A stretch of DNA of 64,000 bases from Paenibacillus sp. DCT19 (GTDB lineage Bacteria; Bacillota; Bacilli; Paenibacillales; Paenibacillaceae). The notes under the pieces were generated by a model. The model had not been told where the DNA came from, made no database searches, and was given only the letters and a program-made list of their open reading frames with translations. This document shows, piece by piece, positions 34,426 through 42,080 of the stretch. Position 1 is the stretch's first letter. Each line of letters opens with the position of its first letter. The position numbers and the translations under genes were made by a program. Where the stretch lies: contig NZ_CP029639.1 of assembly GCF_003268635.1 (NCBI RefSeq), positions 6,182,001 through 6,246,000 on the forward strand, given 5' to 3'.

Positions 34426-36149
34426 GCGATCTCCTCCTCTGTAAGCTGGGACGATACAATTTCACGATACACTTCGTTGTTCGCGAGCAGCTCTTGATGT
34501 GTTCCTGAACCAACAATTCGACCTTCATCCATGACAAGAATCCGATCAGCATCCATAACCGTGCTCACCCGTTGAGCAACGATCAGCACTGCCGCTTCCG
34601 TCGTCTCTGATTTCAGTGCAGCTCTGAGCTTAGCATCTGTCTTGAAATCGAGTGCAGAGAAGCTATCGTCGAAGATATATACTTCAGGGCGACGCACTAG
34701 TGCGCGTGCAATGGACAAACGTTGTTTTTGTCCACCCGAAACGTTATTACCACCTTGTGCAATCAGGCTGTCATAGCCATCTTTCATCTCGGAAATGAAG
34801 TTCTCTGCCTGCGCCGTTTGAGCCGCATGTACAACTTCCTCCATCGTGGCATCATCCTTACCATGACGGATATTCTCTGCGATGGTTCCGGTAAACAGCA
34901 CTGCCTTTTGCGGCACAAATCCAATAATCGCTCGTAAATTTTCCTGTTTCAGTTGACGCACATCCGTCCCATTCACTCGCACAGTACCTTCGGTAACGTC
35001 ATAGAATCGCGGAATAAGGCTCAATAATGTGGATTTACCTGAACCCGTACCACCGATAATTGCCGTGGTCTCCCCAGGACGAGCCGTAAAAGAAATATTG
35101 GATAACGCAGCATTCTCCGCACCCGGGTAACGGAATGTAACATTATCGAATTCAATCGTTCCTTGAAGTGCATTCATCTTACGTGGCTGCGTTGGATCAC
35201 TCAGATCTGGCTGCATATCAAGCACTTCGTTAATCCGCTCTGCTGAAGCCGATGCTCTTGGAATCATGACAAAGATCATGGAGACCATAATGAGGGAGAA
35301 CATAATCTGCATCGCATACTGGATAAACGCAATCAGTGAACCGATATCCATATTCCCGCTATCGATTCGCATACCACCAAAGTATAGAATGGCGATCATC
35401 GAGAAATTCATAACAAGCATCATGATCGGCATCAGTGTTGCCATAAGTACATTGACCTTAATGGAGACATCTCTTAGATCGGTATTGGCTCCATTAAAGC
35501 GAGCACGCTCATGTGCTCCACGATTGAAAGATCGAACAACCCGAATACCCGTTAATTGCTCACGTAACACCAGATTGAGTCGATCAAGCTTCTTCTGGAT
35601 TTTTTTGAATAGTGGCAGCCCCTTCGAACCAATCAGTGCAATGGCACCACCCAATACAGGAAGCACAACGAGGAAAATGGTAGATAATTTAGCATCCTGA
35701 GATACCGCCATGACAATACCACCGATACACATCAATGGAGCCATAATCATCATGCGCAGCATCATCGTTAACACATTCTGAACCTGTGTAATATCATTCG
35801 TAGTTCTGGTAATAAGCGAAGCTGTGCCCATCTTATCGAACTCCTGCAGGGAGAAGTTCTCTACGTGGCGGAACACTCTGCTACGAAGTTGTTTGGCAAA
35901 TCCCCCTGCCGTGCGCGAAGATAGGTAACTGGCAATAATGGAACAGGCGGTTCCAGCAATGGCGATGAGTAGCATAAAGCCACCGATCTTCCAGATATAA
36001 GGAATGTCTCCCCGAATGATCCCTTTATTCACGATGTCTCCCATCAGGGTAGGCAGGTATAGTTCAGCCAGAGACTGCAATAGCACCAGACCTAGAATGA
36101 AATAAACGGAAATTTGGTATGGCTTCAGCATACGAAACAGTTTCATCAT
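34422..36149 (-). CDS. ABC exporter subunit with degenerate catalytic residues (heterodimer partner 1)
   Basis: This 575-residue half-transporter has six membrane helices (about 15-310) and an NBD. Walker A is GGTGSGKST and the signature is VSGGQKQR, but the residue after Walker B is Asp rather than Glu (IFDDSFSALD) and the switch His is Gln (VAQRVST). In heterodimeric exporters this gives one non-hydrolysing and one active site: its intact signature completes the active site with the partner's Walker motifs. The start overlaps the marR stop by ATGA, so three genes are translated in sequence. Confidence 0.9.
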   Translation of the reverse strand: MMKLFRMLKPYQISVYFILGLVLLQSLAELYLPTLMGDIVNKGIIRGDIPYIWKIGGFMLLIAIAGTACSIIASYLSSRTAGGFAKQLRSRVFRHVENFSLQEFDKMGTASLITRTTNDITQVQNVLTMMLRMMIMAPLMCIGGIVMAVSQDAKLSTIFLVVLPVLGGAIALIGSKGLPLFKKIQKKLDRLNLVLREQLTGIRVVRSFNRGAHERARFNGANTDLRDVSIKVNVLMATLMPIMMLVMNFSMIAILYFGGMRIDSGNMDIGSLIAFIQYAMQIMFSLIMVSMIFVMIPRASASAERINEVLDMQPDLSDPTQPRKMNALQGTIEFDNVTFRYPGAENAALSNISFTARPGETTAIIGGTGSGKSTLLSLIPRFYDVTEGTVRVNGTDVRQLKQENLRAIIGFVPQKAVLFTGTIAENIRHGKDDATMEEVVHAAQTAQAENFISEMKDGYDSLIAQGGNNVSGGQKQRLSIARALVRRPEVYIFDDSFSALDFKTDAKLRAALKSETTEAAVLIVAQRVSTVMDADRILVMDEGRIVGSGTHQELLANNEVYREIVSSQLTEEEIA

Positions 36150-36687
36150 GGCGTATCGTCTCCTTGTGCATTTGCTTCTGATTCTTGGGGAACTTTGCTA
36201 TCAAAAAAGGAGTACACCTTCGTAAGCAACGCAGCTAACTGAAGGCTGTCTTCCTCGCCTAAATGCTCGACAAGCTTATTGAAAATTTCCATGCGCTCTT
36301 CGTGAGCAGCCCGAATGATTGCCCGGCCTGCCTCAGTAATCGTAATGCGCACTGCACGTCGATCCTCTGGATCCATCGTTCGTTCTACTAAACCTTCATC
36401 CTCAAGTCCCGTATGACGGGTGTAATGGTTGGTGACTTCACGCGAAGCAAAGCACTAATCTCCGAAACCTTCAGTCCCGGATGATTAGATTTGAAGGAGT
36501 GATTGAAGTCAGGCGGATTATCCTGCCAATTCAGACGTTCTCCCGGATGCATACCGTGAAGCAAACACCCCAGTACCATAATTTCATTGTGATTGCGCCC
36601 ATGCGGTTTATGTTGTCTCCATTTGCCCTTATTAAACTGCATGATGGAATATAAAAGCTTCTGAGCGACCGGATCTATGCCAGCCAT
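36146..36687 (-). CDS. MarR family regulator of the ABC exporter operon, split by a one-base shift
   Basis: Two frames together make one MarR protein of about 180 residues: 36687-36388 gives the N-terminus and first part of the winged helix (LKVSEISALLRVKSPTITPVIRDL), and 36376-36146 gives the wing and C-terminal dimer helix (MDPEDRRAVRITITEAG). Adding one base near 36401-36404 joins them as VIRDLEDEGLVERTMDPEDRR, exactly the family pattern, with the conserved DxRR wing. I consider this a likely sequencing error but cannot exclude a real mutation that would derepress the exporter. A 19-bp perfect palindrome lies 93 bp upstream. Confidence 0.75.
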
Positions 36688-36779
36688 ATGGTCTTCCCCT
36701 TATCAGGCGATCATGCCTGTTGAATTCAATTACCGTAGTATACCTATTATATAGTACTACAATTAAATAGATGACCAAT

Positions 36780-36798
36780 TAATTAGGTAACCTAATTA
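36780..36798. promoter_or_regulatory. MarR operator candidate upstream of the exporter operon
   Basis: TAATTAGGT-A-ACCTAATTA is a perfect 9-1-9 palindrome in an A/T-rich promoter-like region before the marR-exporter operon. Such sites are typical of MarR dimers. Confidence 0.6.
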
Positions 36799-36850
36799 TA
36801 TTTCCGACAAATATGAAAGTCAACTCTGTTCTATTTTGTTCCAAAACACC

Positions 36851-36880
36851 AAAAAACCACGGCATAAGATCGCCGTGGTT
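36851..36880 (-). terminator. Terminator of uxaC (leftward)
   Basis: On the minus strand AACCACGGC pairs with GCCGTGGTT around an 8-base loop and is followed by TTTTGG. It ends 46 bp after the uxaC stop. Confidence 0.8.
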
Positions 36881-36925
36881 GGGAAATGTAATTTTAAATG
36901 GTCGAGTTAATCGTATACGTTCGAA

Positions 36926-38368
36926 TTAGCTCTGGGAAGCCGAAGCCGTCTGCAGTGCAGGGGAGAACGGGAAATACGTCTTAGCATTGTTGTAGGCAAT
37001 GCCTTGTACAATCTCACCTAATAGCTCCATATCTTGCGGAGCTTCGCCCTGCTCAGCCCACTCGCCGATTAGATTACATACTAAGCGGCGGAAATATTCA
37101 TGCCGAGTATAGGATAAGAAGCTGCGTGAATCGGTCAGCATGCCGACAAAGCGACTGATTAAGCCCACGTTCGCAAGTGCTCTCATCTGAGCTAACATGC
37201 CGTCCTTGGTATCATTGAACCACCAAGCAGCACCAAGCTGAATTTTACCTGGAATACCTCCGCCTTGGAAGCTGCCCATAATTGCGGCGAGCACTTCATT
37301 ATCACGTGGGTTCAGAGAATACAGAATCGTTTTGGGCAGTGCCTGCTCTTGCTCAAGCGCATCCAATAGACCGATTACAGCCGAAGAAAGTGGTGTATCA
37401 TTCACGGAATCATATCCGGTATCTGGCCCCAGCTTCGCAAACATCCGGCTGTTATTATTACGAGCGGCATTGATATGGAACTGCATCACCCAGCCCCGAT
37501 CGGCATACAGCTTCCCTAGGAAGGTCAGCGTCACCGTCTTGTACTTATCCTCTTCCTCACGGGTGACTTTCTGACCCGCAAATGCTTTGGCAAAAATCGC
37601 TCCTGCCTCTTCACGTGTTGCTTCGCCAAATGGAACATAATCGAGCGCATGGTCAGACACACGGCCGCCAACAGAATGGAAGAATTCCACTCGGGATTCT
37701 AGTGCCGCAAGGAAGGAATCATAGTCCTCAATTGCCGTACCCGCAGCTTGAGATAGCTTGCCTACCCATTCGGTAAAGGATTCCCGATTCAACTCCAGTC
37801 CTTTGTCAGGACGGAAAGACGGCAACACAGCCGTTTCGAATCCTTCGATCTCCTTAATCTTGAGATGGTATTCCAAGGAATCGCACGGATCATCCGTCGT
37901 ACATACCACTGTCACATTGGACTTCGTGATTAAGTCTCGCGCACCGAACCCTTCACTGTTCAGCTTGGCATTTACTTTTTCCCAGACGGATGGTGCGCTC
38001 TTCTCGTTCAATACTTCATAGACACCAAAATAGCGCTGTAGCTCCAGATGAGACCAAGCGTACAATGGGTTGCCAATCATCATCGGTACGGTTTTGGCAT
38101 ATGCCAGAAAACGATCATAGTCGGTAACACCCTCGCCGCCCGTGATGTATTGCTCTTCAATTCCGTTTGCGCGCATGAGACGCCATTTGTAATGATCTCC
38201 ATATAACCAGGCTTCTGTGATGTTGCCAAAGGTCTTATTCTCATAAATCTCCTGAGGACTGAGGTGGCAATGATAGTCAATAATCGGCATGTCTTTGACG
38301 TAGTCCTCATATAACCTTACCGCCGTTTCGTTGTGCAGCAGAAATTGTTCATCAAGAAAAGATTTCAT
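36926..38368 (-). CDS. uxaC: Glucuronate isomerase
   Basis: This enzyme interconverts glucuronate and fructuronate (or galacturonate and tagaturonate), the first step of hexuronate breakdown. The amidohydrolase-like metal motif is DYHCHLSPQEI near residue 33, with FGNITEAWLYGDHYKWRLMR, VVCTTDDPCD and QFHINAARNNN further along, all typical of UxaC. At 480 residues it is slightly longer than the Escherichia coli enzyme. No other hexuronate genes are beside it. A catabolite-control site lies 96 bp upstream of the start. Confidence 0.93.
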   Translation of the reverse strand: MKSFLDEQFLLHNETAVRLYEDYVKDMPIIDYHCHLSPQEIYENKTFGNITEAWLYGDHYKWRLMRANGIEEQYITGGEGVTDYDRFLAYAKTVPMMIGNPLYAWSHLELQRYFGVYEVLNEKSAPSVWEKVNAKLNSEGFGARDLITKSNVTVVCTTDDPCDSLEYHLKIKEIEGFETAVLPSFRPDKGLELNRESFTEWVGKLSQAAGTAIEDYDSFLAALESRVEFFHSVGGRVSDHALDYVPFGEATREEAGAIFAKAFAGQKVTREEEDKYKTVTLTFLGKLYADRGWVMQFHINAARNNNSRMFAKLGPDTGYDSVNDTPLSSAVIGLLDALEQEQALPKTILYSLNPRDNEVLAAIMGSFQGGGIPGKIQLGAAWWFNDTKDGMLAQMRALANVGLISRFVGMLTDSRSFLSYTRHEYFRRLVCNLIGEWAEQGEAPQDMELLGEIVQGIAYNNAKTYFPFSPALQTASASQS

Positions 38369-38463
38369 GTATCATGCACGCTCCCTTTAGGTGAGTTTAC
38401 GTTCATATGGGTTCACTTCCCACCTTGTACGCTACACTGTTTGCCACCAAAGTTCAATACAAA

Positions 38464-38479
38464 ATGATAGCGTTATCAA
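38464..38479. promoter_or_regulatory. Catabolite-responsive element (cre) candidate
   Basis: ATGATAGCGTTATCAA agrees at every defined position with the CcpA/LacI-type consensus WTGNNARCGNWWWCAW. It sits between uxaC (96 bp from its start) and the rightward MBL gene (95 bp from its start). Carbon catabolite repression of uxaC would make sense; a local LacI-family regulator could also use such a site. Confidence 0.6.
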
Positions 38480-38573
38480 AAAAGGTTGATTTAGGCATAT
38501 ACGGTTGAACAAGGTATACTGGTTTTAATCACAATTATGCTGATCTGAAGATCGCATGTAAGGAGATGAAGGC

Positions 38574-39320
38574 ATGAAAATTACATTTCTCGGTACAGGA
38601 GACATGTTCAGTGTAGACCAACACCATAACAGTGTATTGGCTGAATTCGGTGATACCCATCTAGTGATCGATTTTCCAGAATCGAACGCGAAGGCATTGA
38701 AGCAATATGGCTTGCCGATGACAGATATACATAACGTCTTCATTACGCATTTGCACGAAGACCATATTAACGGTGTACAGATGCTTGGATACTATGCTCA
38801 GATTGTGGGTGACCGGAAACCACGTCTGTTTATCCATGAAGAGCTGGTCGATCCGCTGTGGAGCATTCTCTCTCCTGGTATGCGTTATACGACAGATGGG
38901 GAACGTACGATGAGTGATTATTACGATGTGGTTCCACTACCCGATGGAGGAACGTTCGAGCTGGGCGGTGTTACGTTTGAAACGTTCCGTACGCAGCATG
39001 TACCGGGAATGGTCAGCAATGGGCTGATGGCCAAACCTTACTTCTACTACAGTGCAGATAGCACACTTGACTGGAAGCGTGTGGAAGAGGTTGCCGAGAA
39101 TGTGCAGCTTATATTCCATGAATGCCATATGCATGACCTCGTTATCAAGTCACATACCTCTTTGAAGGATCTGGAGCAATTGCCTGCTCAAGTTAGAGCG
39201 AAGACTGTGCTCATGCATTATCACGATGAGTATGCGAATGCCGACAAGCGGGCTGAATTCAATCAACAGCATGACCTACGAATGGCGGGTACACTGGAAT
39301 CGTTCGAGCTTGATACGTAG
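38574..39320 (+). CDS. MBL-fold metal-dependent hydrolase (RNase Z-like fold)
   Basis: This 248-residue metallo-beta-lactamase fold protein has the metal motif FITHLHEDHINGV (His59, His61, Asp63, His64), a later ECHMHDLVIKSH segment with the third-site ligands, and a terminal MHYHDEY. The start LGTGDMFSVDQHHNSVLAE recalls the RNase Z/arylsulfatase-type subgroup. Function cannot be pinned down: it could be a phosphodiesterase or sulfatase. TAAGGAGATG precedes the ATG. Single gene. Confidence 0.82.
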   Translation: MKITFLGTGDMFSVDQHHNSVLAEFGDTHLVIDFPESNAKALKQYGLPMTDIHNVFITHLHEDHINGVQMLGYYAQIVGDRKPRLFIHEELVDPLWSILSPGMRYTTDGERTMSDYYDVVPLPDGGTFELGGVTFETFRTQHVPGMVSNGLMAKPYFYYSADSTLDWKRVEEVAENVQLIFHECHMHDLVIKSHTSLKDLEQLPAQVRAKTVLMHYHDEYANADKRAEFNQQHDLRMAGTLESFELDT

Positions 39321-39409
39321 GTAAGTATAGGAGATTGCGTTGTTCCTCAAGCTTTCCTTTTCCTATACACCAATACACCAGCATATTTAACAAAATAAAT
39401 GCCTACATC

Positions 39410-39462
39410 GACACTTGTCCCACTTCCAATGCTCTACTGGAGCGAGACAAGTGTCTGTTCTT
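39410..39462. terminator. Terminator between convergent MBL and lipoprotein genes
   Basis: GACACTTGTC pairs with GACAAGTGTC, with a long 26-base loop, followed rightward by TGTTCTTATT. It could serve both genes. Confidence 0.55.
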
Positions 39463-40069
39463 ATTCATTAGAAAGTGACTCCATGTATGCCTGAGCCTCT
39501 GTGGATGGCTCTGCCTGAATATAAAAGTAATCTTCCGTTCGTTCGTCTTCTGAGCCATACGAAATTTTAATGTACATACTCTGATAGTCAGAAAGGGCGC
39601 TCCGGCTGATATCTGCTTTGGGCTTCAATATGTAACTCCGACCTATGCTTAATCCGAGCGGTTCATTGTTCGGTTCTAGGTTAATTTCATAATCATTCGA
39701 TGTATTGGTGTTCAGCAGATCCGTTGCGTCGATCACATTCATCATAGCGGGTGCAAGCGTAAAGGATTGAATAACGTTGGCAAGTGGGATCTGCACATCA
39801 TTCACAAGAACATCATAGGTGATCCGATCTCCATCTGCCTCATGACTCACATTAACGGTCGCTGTCAGCGTGTATTTATCAGACATAGTCTGCTGAAAGG
39901 AATCTCGATTGTTCTTGATGCGCTCCTCGAGATCTCTCCTTTCACTGTTTAGTGTATAGGAGTCGGTGCGTTTCACCTGGCCCATCGCCGAATCAGAGGT
40001 ACATGCAGTTAAGCACAGTATGAGCATGATCATGCATAATGCTGTCCATATTGGCCTGCTCAATGTCAT
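39461..40069 (-). CDS. Lipoprotein of unknown function
   Basis: The signal peptide ends in the lipobox CLTAC (Cys23), so the protein is anchored outside the cell. The remaining roughly 180 residues are polar, with a Lys/Arg/Glu-rich helix (residues 40-65) and a beta-rich C-terminal part. I do not recognise a domain. ATG 40069 follows GAGGGGAGG; an in-frame ATG at 40087 is less well placed. Total length is about 202 residues. Confidence 0.65.
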   Translation of the reverse strand: MTLSRPIWTALCMIMLILCLTACTSDSAMGQVKRTDSYTLNSERRDLEERIKNNRDSFQQTMSDKYTLTATVNVSHEADGDRITYDVLVNDVQIPLANVIQSFTLAPAMMNVIDATDLLNTNTSNDYEINLEPNNEPLGLSIGRSYILKPKADISRSALSDYQSMYIKISYGSEDERTEDYFYIQAEPSTEAQAYMESLSNE

Positions 40070-40210
40070 CCCTCCCCTCGTCTTCATTGGTGTTGATTTA
40101 TATATAACTCAAGCCGATCGAACGACCATCGAAAAGTTTAATTCATTTATACATTTGGCTTATAATACCAATTAAGGATATCACAAATAGATAAGGATGG
40201 GTTACTTTTT

Positions 40211-40381
40211 ATGCGTATGACCCTACCTATACCTTCTCCTATCCTGTTCCTATTCCCGATCTTGTTATCTCCTCTTTTCTTCTCTAGCTCACACGTACCC
40301 AGCACAAAAAGGGCTTCCACGCCAGCCATTCAGGCTAACGCGCAACCCCCTTCTACACTTGAGCTATTGTCCTTGATGTAA
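40211..40381 (+). CDS. Possible small secreted or membrane peptide, 56 aa
   Basis: An open frame starts at ATG 40211 after AAGGATGGG (11-base spacing) and encodes an N-terminal hydrophobic, Pro-rich segment (ILFLFPILLSPLFFSSS) and a polar C-terminus ending LELLSLM. It is in an otherwise empty 332-bp gap upstream of the divergent lipoprotein gene and ends 21 bp from the convergent amylase stop. A TATAAT at about 40160 could serve it. No homologue is recognised; it may be a chance frame. Confidence 0.25.
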   Translation: MRMTLPIPSPILFLFPILLSPLFFSSSHVPSTKRASTPAIQANAQPPSTLELLSLM

Positions 40382-40401
40382 GGCTATTACAGTACTAACA
40401 A

Positions 40402-41880
40402 CTAGGATGACGTTGAGGTATGTTCCTCATCTGGCAGAGCCCATACCGCTACACTTCCACCATTAACATGGAACGTCGCCCAGCCATCTTCCTCAATCGT
40501 TACACTCTCCTCGCGGCTATGTGTAAGATCCGTCCAGACCTCTCCAGCCCGATGTTCACCAATAAACATACGCTTCTCCCCATCGTCTCCGTTGGAGATC
40601 ACCACAGCACAGCCGGAGCCCTCGAACTCCTCCGCACCACGGCGCACCCAACCAATCGTATTGGCATGGTCGAAGTAGTCTTCCTGCTCGCCATACGCCT
40701 TATGACAGCGTGCATAGAGCAGAATGTCTAAGATCTCTTTTTTCCCCTCAACAGGTTCAGGGCCACCGATGCCGTAATAATCTCCGTAAAAGACTACCGG
40801 GTACCCGTCACGACGCAGTAGCGTCAGTGCATATGCACTTGGTTTGAACCAATCCCCAACCCAGGATTCAAGTGCCTCATGCGGCTGAGAATCGTGATTA
40901 TCTACAAATGTCACGGCATGCGTAGGATGTGTGTGCACTAAAGTATCTTCGAAAATTTTGGAGAGATCGAAATCTCTACCCGCCAGAGACGCCTCATGCA
41001 ATTTATAGTGTAGGGACACATCGAATAGATCGATCTGATAATCCACCGTATCCAAGAACTGCCGGCATGCATCCAGATTGGGGTTCCAGAACTCGCCTAC
41101 AATGTAGAAATCCTGACCCCGTTTCCGTATCATCTCGGCAGCGAATGCTTTGATGAACTCATGATTGATATGTTTGATCGCATCCAGACGGAAGCCGCCA
41201 CATTGCAACGTATCAATCAGCCATTTGCCCCACTCGATCATTTCGTCTTTGACTTCCGGATGATTATAGTCGATGTTGGCGAACATGAGATAGTCGTAGT
41301 TACCAAACTCATCGTCGACGTTTTCATTCCAATTCTTGCCCTCTTCGGCAATACGGAATACACCTGTGCGCTCTTGCCTTGCATCAAAATCCGTTCCGTT
41401 GAAATGCTTATAGTTCCATTTGAAGGAGGAGTACTGGTCTCCCCGACCCGGAAAATCAAACTTGGTCCAGCCCTCGATCTCAAAAGGCTTAGATATCTCC
41501 TTCATTCGATCATTCGGATCGACCTCAACCACGGGGAATACTTCCGTCTCGTCCGCGCCTGCCTTATGATTCATCACGAGATCGACATAGACGACAATGC
41601 CATTCTTCTGGCACTCGGCAATCGCCTCCACCAATTCTTGCTTCGTGCCATATTTGGTGCGTACAGTGCCCTTTTGATCGAATTCGCCCAGATCGTATAG
41701 ATCGTAAACACCGTATCCGGTATCCTCGGCCGACACTGCTTTGGTTACAGGGGGTACCCACACCGAGTCAATTCCTATGGCCTTTAGCTCAGGAGCCATC
41801 TCGGCCAATCGCTTCCAGTGGTTTCCGTCTGCGCTAAGATGCCATTCAAAAAACTGCATCATCGTATGGTTTCTTTTCAT
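40402..41880 (-). CDS. Cytoplasmic alpha-amylase (GH13)
   Basis: This 492-residue glycoside hydrolase cleaves alpha-1,4-glucan links. Conserved GH13 regions are DLVMNHKAG (about 98), GFRLDAIKHI (nucleophile Asp, about 234), IVGEFWN (acid/base Glu, about 263) and FVDNHDSQ (about 328). There is no signal peptide, so it should act on internal maltodextrins or glycogen, as in AmyA/AmyS-type enzymes that begin MQFFEWHLSADG. ATG 41880 follows GGAGG; the frame extends to 41961 without support. Single gene. Confidence 0.92.
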   Translation of the reverse strand: MKRNHTMMQFFEWHLSADGNHWKRLAEMAPELKAIGIDSVWVPPVTKAVSAEDTGYGVYDLYDLGEFDQKGTVRTKYGTKQELVEAIAECQKNGIVVYVDLVMNHKAGADETEVFPVVEVDPNDRMKEISKPFEIEGWTKFDFPGRGDQYSSFKWNYKHFNGTDFDARQERTGVFRIAEEGKNWNENVDDEFGNYDYLMFANIDYNHPEVKDEMIEWGKWLIDTLQCGGFRLDAIKHINHEFIKAFAAEMIRKRGQDFYIVGEFWNPNLDACRQFLDTVDYQIDLFDVSLHYKLHEASLAGRDFDLSKIFEDTLVHTHPTHAVTFVDNHDSQPHEALESWVGDWFKPSAYALTLLRRDGYPVVFYGDYYGIGGPEPVEGKKEILDILLYARCHKAYGEQEDYFDHANTIGWVRRGAEEFEGSGCAVVISNGDDGEKRMFIGEHRAGEVWTDLTHSREESVTIEEDGWATFHVNGGSVAVWALPDEEHTSTSS

Positions 41881-42080
41881 TACAAACAGACCTCCTTTAG
41901 TGCTTACGAAGCGGACCTCGGAGTGTATACGTATCCCGTAGTTCGTTCGGTTGCTAACCAAGTAATAACCCGCTAGACCCCCTATTCAATCATGCGAGCA
42001 GAAAAATATAACCACTAGCCATGCTATGACAGAGCACATGTAGAGGTCAGTGTTGCCTCCTGATTTTGTTTCAGCCCAGC

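Noticed and set aside
41161..41700. Rightward 179-codon frame opposite the alpha-amylase gene
   Set aside because: Antisense to conserved GH13 motifs. Long open antisense frames are expected from codon bias here.
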